Below, one piece after another: positions 8,385 through 16,467 of a stretch of 64,000 nt of DNA. Under the pieces are notes generated by a model that searched no databases, was not told the origin of the DNA, and saw only the letters and a program-made list of their open reading frames with translations. Every line of letters starts with the position of its first letter. Positions within the stretch are counted from its first letter, which is position 1. Origin of the DNA: Kitasatospora sp. NBC_01246 (GTDB lineage Bacteria > Actinomycetota > Actinomycetes > Streptomycetales > Streptomycetaceae); assembly GCF_036226505.1 (NCBI RefSeq), contig NZ_CP108484.1, positions 124,001-188,000 of the forward strand, given 5' to 3'. The translations under genes were made by a program, and so were the position numbers.

Positions 8385-8536
8385 CTAGGCGCCGTCACTT
8401 TGTCCCGGAGCTGTGGGGCGATTCGCCGTCGGCGCCGAGCCGGCGGCAAGCGGGGCAGGCGGGGCAGGCGGGGCAGGCCGGGTCCGCCTGCCTCCCGGCC
8501 GGAATACGCCCGGGCGGTGGGGGGTTGCCGCTGGAG

Positions 8537-9097
8537 ATGCAACGTGATCTTGCACCACCCAGTGGCATCCATCCCCTGTTGGCGGCCCGGTTCAGCCCCC
8601 GCGCGTTCGACCCGTCGGCGACCGTCGACGACCACGCCCTCGGTCTGCTGCTGGAAGCCGCGCGGTGGGCGCCGTCGGCCGGGAACTCGCAGCTCTGGGG
8701 ATTCTTCACGAGCCGGCCCGGTGAGCCGGCGCACGAGCGGGTGGTACCCCACCTCGCGCCCAGCTCGGCCCGCTGGGCGACGGACGCCGGACTGCTGATC
8801 GTGACGTTGACGCGCCGCCACGTCGACGACACGCAGTTGCTCTACTCCGAGTTCGCGGACTACGACCTCGGCCAGGCCGTCGCGCACCTGACCGTCCAGG
8901 CCCAGGCCCTGGGGCTGGCCGCCCGCCAGTTCAGGGCCTTCGACCTGGAGGGCCTCACCGAGGGACTGCGCCCGGACCCGGGATGGGCGGTGATCTCCAT
9001 GATCGCGGTCGGCGGGGCCGCCGGCGCACCGTCGGAGCCTCGCGCCCGGCGCAGCGCCGGCGATCTGCGTTCCGCCCCCTGGGCGTTGCCGCGGTAG
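8537..9097 (+). CDS. Nitroreductase-family FMN oxidoreductase
   Basis: About 186 residues in the compact nitroreductase fold, which binds FMN and uses NAD(P)H to reduce nitro groups, quinones or related substrates. Family signs are RFSPRAFDPSATVDDHAL near the start, ARWAPSAGNSQLWGF (phosphate and flavin contacts) at about 40-55, and DLGQAVAHLTVQAQALGL in the second half. The C-terminus is slightly Arg-rich. ATG 8537 is my choice; TTG 8525 behind a G-run is an alternative. The gene lies just right of the IS element. The repeat GGGGCAGGC occurs about four times at 8452-8490, in its leader. Confidence 0.85.
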   Translation: MQRDLAPPSGIHPLLAARFSPRAFDPSATVDDHALGLLLEAARWAPSAGNSQLWGFFTSRPGEPAHERVVPHLAPSSARWATDAGLLIVTLTRRHVDDTQLLYSEFADYDLGQAVAHLTVQAQALGLAARQFRAFDLEGLTEGLRPDPGWAVISMIAVGGAAGAPSEPRARRSAGDLRSAPWALPR

Positions 9098-9219
9098 CGC
9101 GGTGACCGGGGGCGTCCCGGCCCGGACCGCTGGTGCGAAGGGCTTGGGGAGGTGTCCCGGCTCGTCGCGGAGCTGGTCGACGACGTGCCGGATCCGGGGC
9201 CGGGCACGCGGGAGGCCCG

Positions 9220-10293
9220 TCAGTTCGCGGTCCGCTCCCCACCGGAGCTGGTGAGGTCGGCCACCACCAGCCCGGCCGCCCGCACCGGGTCCCCGCCGGC
9301 GCGGGTGAGAAGCGGTGCCACGTCGTAGTCCGCGTCGGCCCCCTCCAGGTGGGTCGCTCGCAGGGTCAGTCGCATCCGGTGCACCGACTCGTAGCGCGGT
9401 GAGCTGAGCGCCGCGCCGATGCCGGGGCGCAGCCGCTCCAGCTCCGTCACGACCGTCCAGGCGTCGTCCTCCATCCGGGCCCGCCGCACCGGGTCGCAGG
9501 CCGCGACGGCCCGGTCGGTCTCGGGCGAGTCGGGCTCGCAGCCGGCCAGAGCCGGCAGGAGTTCGGGAACGCCCAGGATCTCCGCCGCGTCGAGGGTGAA
9601 GGAGTGGGACCAGCCGTCGCATTCCAGCAGTCCCGCGATCAGCGGGACGGCCCGGGGGTCGTGCCGTCTGGCGAGCCCACGCGCGCCCTCCTCCCGGACC
9701 TCGCCGCACTCGTCGGTGGTGCACGTCCACAGGGCGTCCCTGATGGCGGTCGTGTCCTGCTCCAGTTGGAACCCCAACGTGAAGGCCGCCCAGTTGCGGA
9801 CGTCGGGGTCCTGGTCCCGCATGAGCCGGATCAACGCCTGGACATCGGGCCCGTCGGGCAGTCCGCTGGTGACGAAGGTGAATTCCGAGGCGACCAGACT
9901 CCGCAGGTCGGCGTCCTCGTGCCGGGAGAGCCCGACCAGCACGGGAACGGCGCGCCGGTCCCGCGTCCGACCCAGGCCGCAGGCGAGGGACGACAGCACG
10001 CAGGTCTCCGTCTCCGCCTCGGCCAGCGCCATCAACGCGGTCGCCGCCTCGCTCCGCACGGACTCGTGCGTGTCGGCCGCGTTTCCCAGCAGATCGCATC
10101 CCACCTTCCGCTCCAGGACATCGGCCGACCCCAGCAGCCCCGACCCGCAGCGCAACGCGGTCTCCCCGTTCTCCTCCTGCGCCGCCTCCAGGACCAGCGC
10201 CCAGTAGGCGTGCTCGTCGCGGTCGGCCTCCGAGTCCCGCGCCAATCGCGCCGCCGCCATCAACCGTCCCGCCGGCCCCACCACGTTGTCCAT
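9220..10293 (-). CDS. HEAT-repeat protein
   Basis: About 357 residues (ATG 10293) made of successive two-helix HEAT/PBS-type repeats. Examples are VRSEAATALMALAEAETETC, DRRAVPVLVGLSRHEDADLR, and DPDVRNWAAFTLGFQLEQDT, each with the D-x-x-V-R-x-x-A pattern. Such proteins are soluble scaffolds for protein contacts. It starts MDNVVGPAGRLMAAARLARD. A GTG start 12 codons earlier at 10329 is possible because neither has a clear ribosome site. No partner gene is evident: the neighbours are a nitroreductase (convergent) and a two-component system. Confidence 0.8.
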   Translation of the reverse strand: MDNVVGPAGRLMAAARLARDSEADRDEHAYWALVLEAAQEENGETALRCGSGLLGSADVLERKVGCDLLGNAADTHESVRSEAATALMALAEAETETCVLSSLACGLGRTRDRRAVPVLVGLSRHEDADLRSLVASEFTFVTSGLPDGPDVQALIRLMRDQDPDVRNWAAFTLGFQLEQDTTAIRDALWTCTTDECGEVREEGARGLARRHDPRAVPLIAGLLECDGWSHSFTLDAAEILGVPELLPALAGCEPDSPETDRAVAACDPVRRARMEDDAWTVVTELERLRPGIGAALSSPRYESVHRMRLTLRATHLEGADADYDVAPLLTRAGGDPVRAAGLVVADLTSSGGERTAN

Positions 10294-10413
10294 GTCCGCA
10301 TTCTGGCCCGACGGCCCGGTGCCGGGCACCGGATTTCTTCACCGGAGGGTCTGTCAGGACCCACACCGCCACCCCGGCCGCCCGCTTCGGCACGAGGCGC
10401 CGGCCGGCACACC

Positions 10414-10551
10414 GTGTGCCGGCAGGCGTGTGAGGGTCGTCGCGGTCGGTGGGTCAAGAACTCCCCCGAGTTCGACAACGACCGGCACACGGGCGACCGC
10501 GAGTACCGCGATCGCCTCGACGGCTACTACACGGGCGGCACGGCCCACTGA
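10414..10551 (+). CDS. Small hydrophilic peptide, hypothetical
   Basis: A 45-residue frame from GTG 10414 to TGA 10551. Its second half, SPEFDNDRHTGDREYRDRLD followed by GYYTGGTAH, has a natural protein composition unlike the Pro/Arg-rich shadow frames around it. No clear ribosome site was found and the first dozen residues are less convincing, so the real start could lie inside. It could be a genuine small gene or the 3' relic of a larger one. Confidence 0.35.
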   Translation: MCRQACEGRRGRWVKNSPEFDNDRHTGDREYRDRLDGYYTGGTAH

Positions 10552-10748
10552 CGGCCACGGGCGACAGCGACGGGACCCGCACCACCGGGCGGGACGCGAC
10601 ACCTCGCCGGTGACATCCGCCGCGCCACGCGCCGCCCCGTCCCCGACAGCGGCGGTGCCCCCCTTCAGACATCACACACCCGGCCCTCCCGTGGCTCGCG
10701 GGCAGGCGTCGGCACAGAGGTTGCCGAGTAAGTCCGGGGGGTCGGGGG

Positions 10749-12014
10749 TCAGGGGTCGGGGAGGTCGAGGGTGGCAAGGGCTCCGCCGTCGGGGGCGTTC
10801 GCGAAGGTCAGCCGGGCGTTGAGGACGAGCGCCTGCCCGGTGGCGATGGTGAGGCCGAGGCCGTGTCCTTGGCCGCGTTCGGCGGCCCCGGTGCGGAAGC
10901 GCTGCGGCCCGTCGGCGAGGAGGGCGTCGGGGAAGCCCGGTCCGTGATCGCGTACGGTGATCCGGCTGCCGGTGACGGTGACTTCGACGGGGGCGGTGCC
11001 GTGCCGGTGGGCGTTGGCGAGAAGGTTGGTGAGGATCCGCTCCACGCGGCGCGGGTCGGTGCGGACGGTGGCGGGCCTCGTCAGCCGCAGGCGGACATCG
11101 CCGTCGCCCCTCCCGCTCACCTCGTCGACGAGATCGCCCAGGGGGACCTCGTCGAGTCGGGCGCTCTCGACGCCGGCGTCGAGGCGGGAGACCTCCAGCA
11201 GGTCCTCGACCAGGGCGCGCAGGGCGCGGACCTGCGTGCGGACCAGGCCGGCGGCCTCGTCGTCCTCGGGCAGCAGACCGGCGGCCGTAACCAGGCCCAT
11301 CAGCGGGGTGCGCAGCTCGTGGGCGACGTCGGCGGTGAAGCGCTTCTCGGCGGCGAGCCGGCCCTGGAGTGCCCCGGCCATCTCGTCCACGGCCGTGGAC
11401 ATCTCGGTGATCTCGTCCCGGGCGCGGCCCCGGCGGCCGATCCGGGCGTCGAGGTCGCCGTCCGCGATCCGGCGGGCGGTCCGGGACCCGTGGCGCAGGC
11501 GGCGGTTCATCCGTTCCGCCGCCAGCACGGTGAGGGGGACGACAACGGCCAGGGCGGCGAGGGCGGCCTTGACGATGCTGCGGTCCAGCAGCTGGAGGCT
11601 GCGCACGGTGGCGCTCATGTCGGTCCGCACGGCGAGCACCTGACCGTCGCCGACCGGGACGGCTGCCCACATCCAGTACCAGTTCGGTGCTCTGACGTCG
11701 TACCACAGGGCGTACTCCCCCGGAGCCTTCGAACCTTCGAGGGCGTCGGCCAGCGGCCGGGGCAGGCCGGTCCGGGGCTCGAGGGAGGCGTTGTCGGGAC
11801 GGCGGCCGGTGCGGGAGAGCTCCTGCTCGGCGGCGCCCAGTTGCGCGATCGCCTGGTCGCGCCCGGTCCGCTCGCCCTGCTCCGCGGTCGCCCGGTGGAC
11901 GAGCAGGCCGATCACCACCGCGACCGCAGCGCAGGCGAGCACGACCAGGGCGGTGATCTTCCAGCGCAGGGAACGCGGGTCCAGGGGGCGCGGGCCGGTG
12001 CGTCGTACGGTCAT
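10749..12014 (-). CDS. Sensor histidine kinase (CseC/VanS-like)
   Basis: A 421-residue membrane kinase. One transmembrane helix near 20-40 (WKITALVVLACAAVAVVIGL) and a second near 155-175 flank an extracytoplasmic domain of about 115 residues. A HAMP segment follows (RIADGDLDARIGRRG), then the H-box FTADVAHELRTPLMGL, the N-box ILTNLLANAHRHG, and G-boxes DHGPGFP and GHGLGLTIA. It starts 4 bases after the stop of its response regulator, so the two are co-translated. The layout and its neighbours (a VanJ-like phosphatase and a D,D-carboxypeptidase) suggest it senses cell-wall damage or a wall-active antibiotic. The ligand cannot be read from sequence. Confidence 0.9.
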   Translation of the reverse strand: MTVRRTGPRPLDPRSLRWKITALVVLACAAVAVVIGLLVHRATAEQGERTGRDQAIAQLGAAEQELSRTGRRPDNASLEPRTGLPRPLADALEGSKAPGEYALWYDVRAPNWYWMWAAVPVGDGQVLAVRTDMSATVRSLQLLDRSIVKAALAALAVVVPLTVLAAERMNRRLRHGSRTARRIADGDLDARIGRRGRARDEITEMSTAVDEMAGALQGRLAAEKRFTADVAHELRTPLMGLVTAAGLLPEDDEAAGLVRTQVRALRALVEDLLEVSRLDAGVESARLDEVPLGDLVDEVSGRGDGDVRLRLTRPATVRTDPRRVERILTNLLANAHRHGTAPVEVTVTGSRITVRDHGPGFPDALLADGPQRFRTGAAERGQGHGLGLTIATGQALVLNARLTFANAPDGGALATLDLPDP

Positions 12015-12018
12015 CGCG

Positions 12019-12828
12019 TCAGCTCCGCAGGAGCTTGTAGCCGAAGCCCCGGACGGTTTCGATGCGGTCGGCGCCGATCTTCTTGCGCAGCCGTACCACG
12101 CACAGGTCGACCACCCGGGTGTCGCCCTCCCAGCCGTAGTCCCACACCTCGCGCAGCAGGCGGCGGCGGTCCAGGACCGTGCCGGGACTCTCCGCGAAGA
12201 CCAGCAGCAGGCGCAGTTCGGTGGGCGTGAGGGCAATGGCACGGCCGTCCAGACGGACGTCCAGGCCGCGCGGGTCGATGGTCAGGCCGCCGAAGGTGAG
12301 CAGGTCGGGCACGTCCTCCGCGGGGAGGTCCCGGTGGCGGCTTCCCGGCCCGCCCGGCGCGGCCGGCTCCTGCCGAGCGGGCTCCGCGGCCGGGCGCTGG
12401 TGGAAGGTGGCGCGGCGCAGCAGGGAGCGGATGCGGGCGACGAGGACGGGGATGTCCACGGGCTTGACCACGTAGTCGTCGGCCCCGGCTTCCAGACCGG
12501 CCACGACGTCGAGGGCGTCGCCGCGGGCGGACATCATCAGGACGGGGGTGAGGGTCTCCTCGCGCACGCGCCGGCACAGGCTGATGCCGTCGAGGCCGGG
12601 CAGCATGACGTCCAGGATCAGGACGTCGTGTGCGCCGGCCCGCACGGCGTCCAGGCCGTCCAGGCCGTCGCCGGTGACGTCGACCCGGTAGCCGTAGCGT
12701 TCCAGGGCCAGCTGGACCGAGCGGCGGATGACCGCGTCGTCCTCGACGAGGAGCACGTTGACCGCTTCGGGTACTCGGGTGGCGGACAAGAGCTCTCCGG
12801 TGTCGTCGCCTGGGGGTCGGGTCATCAT
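12019..12828 (-). CDS. OmpR-family response regulator (CseB-like)
   Basis: About 269 residues. The receiver domain has the acidic pair in VLLVEDDAVIRRSV, the phosphorylatable Asp in DVLILDVMLPGLDG, and Lys in DDYVVKPVDIPVL. The C-terminal winged helix is OmpR/PhoB type (LTPTELRLLLVFAESPGTVL to VVDLCVVRLRKKIG and VRGFGYKLL). From memory it closely resembles S. coelicolor CseB, which answers envelope stress. Between the domains is a long Pro/Ala/Arg linker of about 35 residues. The first ATG is used here; a start nearer VNVLLVEDD is possible. It lies downstream of the carboxypeptidase and VanJ-like genes after a 109-base gap. Confidence 0.9.
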   Translation of the reverse strand: MMTRPPGDDTGELLSATRVPEAVNVLLVEDDAVIRRSVQLALERYGYRVDVTGDGLDGLDAVRAGAHDVLILDVMLPGLDGISLCRRVREETLTPVLMMSARGDALDVVAGLEAGADDYVVKPVDIPVLVARIRSLLRRATFHQRPAAEPARQEPAAPGGPGSRHRDLPAEDVPDLLTFGGLTIDPRGLDVRLDGRAIALTPTELRLLLVFAESPGTVLDRRRLLREVWDYGWEGDTRVVDLCVVRLRKKIGADRIETVRGFGYKLLRS

Positions 12829-12937
12829 TCCAGCACGTCCGGGGCCGGTCCCCGTCGCCGGGGGCAGCCGGGGGGGGGAGCGCGCCGCCGGGGGCGGTGG
12901 CGGGTGGCCGGGGGGCGGTGGCGGGTGGCCGGGGTGG

Positions 12938-14095
12938 TCACAGCTTCAGGGACGCCGCGACCGGGAGGTGGTCACTGCCGGTGTCCGGCAGGGTCCACGC
13001 GGAGCGCGCGGTGATGCCCTTCACCAGGATCTGGTCGATGCGCACCACCGGGAACGGCGCGGGCCAGGTGAAGCCGAAGCCGTCGCCGGCTTCCTGCTGG
13101 GCCGAGCGCAGCGGTCCGGTGAGCGGGTGCAGCGCGGAGTCGTCGAAGGAGCCGTTGAGGTCGCCCACGACGACGATCCTCGTGAGCGGCTCGCTGTGTA
13201 CGGCCGCGGCGAGTTTGGCCGCCGCTTCGTTGCGGGCGGCGGTGGTGAATCCGGCGTCCGGGCGTACCCGGACCGAGGCGAGGTGCGCCGTGTAGAGGGC
13301 GAGGGGGCCCTTGGGAGTGAGGACGGTGGCGCGCAGGGCCCGGGTCCAGGGCATGATCTCCACCGGCTCCACGTCCTGGAGCGGGTACTTGCTCCACAGT
13401 GCGATGCCGCCGTGCACCTCGGAGTGGGCGTAGGTGGCGGCCAGCTCGCGCCGGTAGGTCTCCTGCGCCCGGCCCGCCAGTTCCTCCACCGCCACGACGT
13501 CGGCTCCGGAGCCGGCCAGGGCGCGTGCCGTTCGGCGTGGGTCGGGGTTGTCCTCGTTCACGTTGTGGCTGACAACGGTGAAGTCCCCGCCGCCCGCCCG
13601 CTTGTCGACCAGGGCCGGTGCGAACAGAACGCTCCAGACGAGAGCGGGCAGCAGGACGGCCACCGCTGCGAGAGCCGAGCGCCGTAGTGCCGCGAGGAGG
13701 AGAAGCAGCGCGATGCCCAGACCTGACCAGGGCAGCACGGTCTGCCAGAGGCTGACCAGGTTGAGCGGGCCGCCCGGCAGCCAGGGGCCCAGGACCATCA
13801 CGGCGGCGAGCACGGCGGCGGCCCCCGCGATCAGCCACCCGCGCCGCCCCACAGCACGACGGGCCGGCCGCGGCGAGCGCGTCGGGCGCGTCGGGCGCGT
13901 CGGGCGGCGAAGGACGCGGTCGCGAAGGACGCGGTAGAGAGGGACGCGGCGGAGAGGGACGTGGCGGAGAGGGACGTGGTGGCGGACCGTCCGACCACGG
14001 GACCCATGCCCACCGTCGTCGCCGGGCCCGCCGGCCGACGTGGCGCTGTCCACGGGCGAGGGCGTCGTCGCGGCCGTTCCGGTGCGCGCGCTCAT
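12938..14095 (-). CDS. VanJ-like membrane EEP-family phosphatase
   Basis: About 385 residues. A basic, repetitive N-terminus (VPLRHVPLRRVPLYRV and TRPTRPTRP) is followed by three membrane helices around 90-170. An endonuclease/exonuclease/phosphatase domain comes next: SHNVNEDNPDP, VVAVEELAG (metal Glu), GGIALWSKYPL, YTAHLASV, VVGDLNGS (Asp/Asn pair) and the final SDHLPVAASL. Membrane EEP proteins of this type include VanJ of S. coelicolor, linked to teicoplanin resistance and thought to act on undecaprenyl pyrophosphate. ATG 14095 overlaps the carboxypeptidase stop by 4 bases (ATGA) behind AGGAG, so the two are translationally coupled. The exact substrate is inferred. Confidence 0.85.
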   Translation of the reverse strand: MSARTGTAATTPSPVDSATSAGGPGDDGGHGSRGRTVRHHVPLRHVPLRRVPLYRVLRDRVLRRPTRPTRPTRSPRPARRAVGRRGWLIAGAAAVLAAVMVLGPWLPGGPLNLVSLWQTVLPWSGLGIALLLLLAALRRSALAAVAVLLPALVWSVLFAPALVDKRAGGGDFTVVSHNVNEDNPDPRRTARALAGSGADVVAVEELAGRAQETYRRELAATYAHSEVHGGIALWSKYPLQDVEPVEIMPWTRALRATVLTPKGPLALYTAHLASVRVRPDAGFTTAARNEAAAKLAAAVHSEPLTRIVVVGDLNGSFDDSALHPLTGPLRSAQQEAGDGFGFTWPAPFPVVRIDQILVKGITARSAWTLPDTGSDHLPVAASLKL

Positions 14096-15195
14096 GCCCA
14101 CTCCTGCCGGCCGCCATCGAGAGCCGGCAGGACACCGGGCAGCTTCTGCCGCAGGGCGTCGACGAGCCGCCCGCTGCGCTCCAGGGCGGCCCGCAGGCCG
14201 TCGGCGGGAGTGGTACCGGCACGCTGGCCGAGCACCACGCCGTAGACGAGCCGGCGCCCCGAGCCGTCCGTGCCGTCAGCGACCTCCAGCGCCCACATCA
14301 GGTTCCCGCCCGCCGAGGTGGTCGAACCGGTCTTGAGGCCCACCACTCCGGGCAGGTCGAGCAGCCTGTTGGTGTTGCGCAGCGGTGCGGCGCGGCCCGG
14401 GAGCGTGGTGTCGCGCAGGGCCACCGTGGCCCGCAGTGCCGGGTCCTTCATCGCCTCGCGAGCCAGTTTGAGCTGGTCGGCGGCGGTGGACACGGTCGTG
14501 GCCTCAAGTCCGCTGGCCCCGGTGTAGGTGGTACCGGTCATCCCCAGCCGGGCCGCCTGCGCGTTCATCCGGGCAACGAACGCGTCCTCACTGCCCGCGT
14601 CCCACCGGGCCAGCAGCCGGGCCACGTTGTTGGCGGAGGGCAACAGCATCACCTCCAGCAACTTGCGCTGGGTCAGGCGCTGCCCGGCGGTGACGGGGGC
14701 GGTGGACTCGTCCGTCGCCTCCGCCTCCTCGGCGGCCCGCGCGTCGACCGTGATCGTCGGCCCGTCCTCGCCGTCCTGGAGCGGGTGGTCCCTGAGAACG
14801 ACGTACGCCGTCATCACCTTGGTGACACTCGCGATCGGCACCGGCTGCTGCGGCCCTCTGACACCGAGCACACCGACCTTCGCCGCCGCGACGGCCGACT
14901 GGCCTTCCTGCGGCCACGGCAGACCCAGCGCCGTGATCGCCTCCGGTACCGGCAGCACCAGCGCCCCGCCGGCCCGGATGCCGCTGTCGACGGCCGCGTC
15001 GCCGCCCTGCCGGGCAGCCAGCGCGCCACCACCGGCACCGGCCCCGGCGAGCAGGACAACGGCCGAGGCCCACAGCGCCCCACGACGGACCGGGGCAAGC
15101 CGACCGGGCGAGGAACGCCGCTCCCGGTCCCTGTTCCGGTCTCGGTCCCGGTTCCGGTCTCGGTCTCGGTCTTCGGATGGTGTGGGAACTGACAC
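14092..15195 (-). CDS. D-alanyl-D-alanine carboxypeptidase, S11 family
   Basis: About 367 residues, a membrane-anchored penicillin-binding enzyme that trims the terminal D-Ala of peptidoglycan stems. GTG 15195 sits 8 bases behind GGGAGG. A cytoplasmic low-complexity tail of Arg-Asp repeats is followed by a membrane helix at about 38-58. Catalytic motifs are intact: SVTK (Ser123, Lys126), SAN (Ser187) and KTG (Lys288). It heads the operon carboxypeptidase, VanJ-like phosphatase, response regulator, kinase. Removal of D-Ala reduces targets for glycopeptides, which fits the VanJ-like neighbour. Confidence 0.92.
   Translation of the reverse strand: MSVPTPSEDRDRDRNRDRDRNRDRERRSSPGRLAPVRRGALWASAVVLLAGAGAGGGALAARQGGDAAVDSGIRAGGALVLPVPEAITALGLPWPQEGQSAVAAAKVGVLGVRGPQQPVPIASVTKVMTAYVVLRDHPLQDGEDGPTITVDARAAEEAEATDESTAPVTAGQRLTQRKLLEVMLLPSANNVARLLARWDAGSEDAFVARMNAQAARLGMTGTTYTGASGLEATTVSTAADQLKLAREAMKDPALRATVALRDTTLPGRAAPLRNTNRLLDLPGVVGLKTGSTTSAGGNLMWALEVADGTDGSGRRLVYGVVLGQRAGTTPADGLRAALERSGRLVDALRQKLPGVLPALDGGRQEWA
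15115..15175. repeat. Hexanucleotide repeat encoding Arg-Asp/Asn tail
   Basis: CGGTCT/C-type hexamers repeat about ten times, encoding RDRDRNRDRDRNRDRER on the minus strand at the cytoplasmic tail of the carboxypeptidase. The tract could expand or contract in frame. Confidence 0.7.
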
Positions 15196-15633
15196 GACAA
15201 CGGCCTCCCGGAGCCAGAGGGACAAGGTCCCGGGGCCGTGGCCACCGGGTGTACCCACAGACTCCGCGACCGGCGCTTCGGCCCGGTCGTAGCGCGGCTT
15301 CCGCCATCACGCAGTCGTGTATCAACCATGTACCGGACCACCGGCACCCCAGACCGGGCAGGAGCCCCGCAAAGCCGGACAGCCCGACCCGCCGGGCCGG
15401 ACCCCGGCGGGGGGTGCCCCAGGCGGTGCCCCGCCGGACCGATCACCTGACAGCGCACCTACGCCGATCGCCCTTTCGTGACACCGACCCTTGGTACAGC
15501 CCTGCCACCGGGGGAATCGCGGGTAGTCTCACGACCCGGCGCCACGAAATCCCGACTCGCGCCGGGCCAGGCGGCCGGGGCCGGAACGGGCGGCGAGGTG
15601 GGGGGTGCGTCGGCCCGCCGCTCAGCCGGGTGG
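15196..15633. other. Intergenic region, promoter of envelope operon
   Basis: This gap of 438 bases holds no credible gene. It should carry the promoter of the minus-strand carboxypeptidase operon. No operator repeat was recognised. Confidence 0.4.
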
Positions 15634-16164
15634 TCAGGCCGCTGACCCGTAGGGAGCGAGCCGGCGGGCGAGGTCCGCGGTGACGTCGCCGTTCTCCAGA
15701 GCGGTGGCGAGCGGGGCGGGCAGCGGGCCATCGGATGGCGTGGTGTCGTCGGCCCCGGGTGTCGGCGACCCCGGGGGCCCGTTGAACCAGGCACGGACGA
15801 AGTCGGCGACGGCGGCGGGGGCCGGCAGCGCGCCGTCGTCGGCGAAGGCCTCGGCGGCGTGCTCGTGGCGGCCGTGGCGGCCGTGGCCGTCGTAGTCGAT
15901 GCCGAGCCAGCCGGTGATCTGGCGCCGGGCGAGCGCCGTTCGTACGGGCTCGTCCTCGTCGTCCTGGCCGTCCTCGCCCAGGTCGATGAACGCCTCCCGC
16001 AGCATCGCCTCTCCGTCCTCGGTGGCGTAGTCGGTGGAGCGGTCCGGGCCGGTGTCGTCGTCGGCCTCGCGGACCGCTCGGATCACGGCGTCGATGTACG
16101 GATCGTGCGGCAGGCGCTCTGTCGTCCGCGGCACTCCCTCTGGTACTCCCTCTGCTCTCGTCAC
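15634..16164 (-). CDS. Acidic hypothetical protein
   Basis: About 176 residues from GTG 16164 (GCAGGG 7 bases upstream). It is strongly acidic: VIRAVREADDDTGPDRSTD, FIDLGEDGQDDEDEPVRTA, then WLGIDYDGHGRHGRHEHAAE with a His-rich patch, and a C-terminal helix VADFVRAWFNGPPG. There are no membrane segments or known motifs. A later GTG (VPRTTERLPHDPYID) is an alternative start. I do not recognise a family. The His/Asp clusters might bind metal, but this is a guess. Confidence 0.6.
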   Translation of the reverse strand: MTRAEGVPEGVPRTTERLPHDPYIDAVIRAVREADDDTGPDRSTDYATEDGEAMLREAFIDLGEDGQDDEDEPVRTALARRQITGWLGIDYDGHGRHGRHEHAAEAFADDGALPAPAAVADFVRAWFNGPPGSPTPGADDTTPSDGPLPAPLATALENGDVTADLARRLAPYGSAA

Positions 16165-16392
16165 GACGGTGCCCTGCGTGAGCGTCAACCCTCGGCCGCG
16201 GTTCGGGAACTGGCCGCCAGCGCCTCGTCGGCCCGCCGCTCCTGCGATGCCGGCCGGGGAGGTGTAGACGGTCCCGTGATTCCCCAGGTGCCCGGGGGCA
16301 GTGGCGGATGAGCGCCCGGGCCGTCCGGCGTGCTCGGATCGGCGCGGCTCATGGCGCCCGGCATCGCCTGTCCGCCGCCCGACAACTCTAAT

Positions 16393-16446
16393 CGGATAGT
16401 TCATCCGTTTCTATGCTACCGTCCCAGCAAGCGGATGAACTATCCG
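16393..16446. promoter_or_regulatory. Double palindromic operator of SDR gene
   Basis: CGGATAGTTCATCCG (16393-16407) is followed 24 bases later by its exact reverse complement CGGATGAACTATCCG (16432-16446). Each 15-mer is itself a dyad (CGGAT-5-ATCCG). The region is AT-richer than its surroundings and lies 21 bases before the SDR start. A TetR regulator gene sits just downstream, so this is very probably its binding site, spanning the SDR promoter. A related CCATCCGGATGG dyad occurs at 17391-17402 before the TetR gene. Confidence 0.8.
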
Positions 16447-16467
16447 GATATCGGAGTGGAGGGGCAC

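Noticed and set aside
8452..8490. GGGGCAGGC repeats as a possible CRISPR or iteron array
   Set aside because: Units are 9 bp with no spacers and no cas or replication genes; simple low-complexity repeat.
8171..10393. 740-codon minus-strand open frame
   Set aside because: It crosses the IS end, the nitroreductase and the HEAT gene in another frame and has Arg/Gly-rich shadow composition.
12870..12935. G-rich 20-bp direct repeat after the EEP gene as an operator
   Set aside because: It is a low-complexity GGGCGGTGGCGGGTGGCC run between co-directional genes with no dyad; not enough to call a site.
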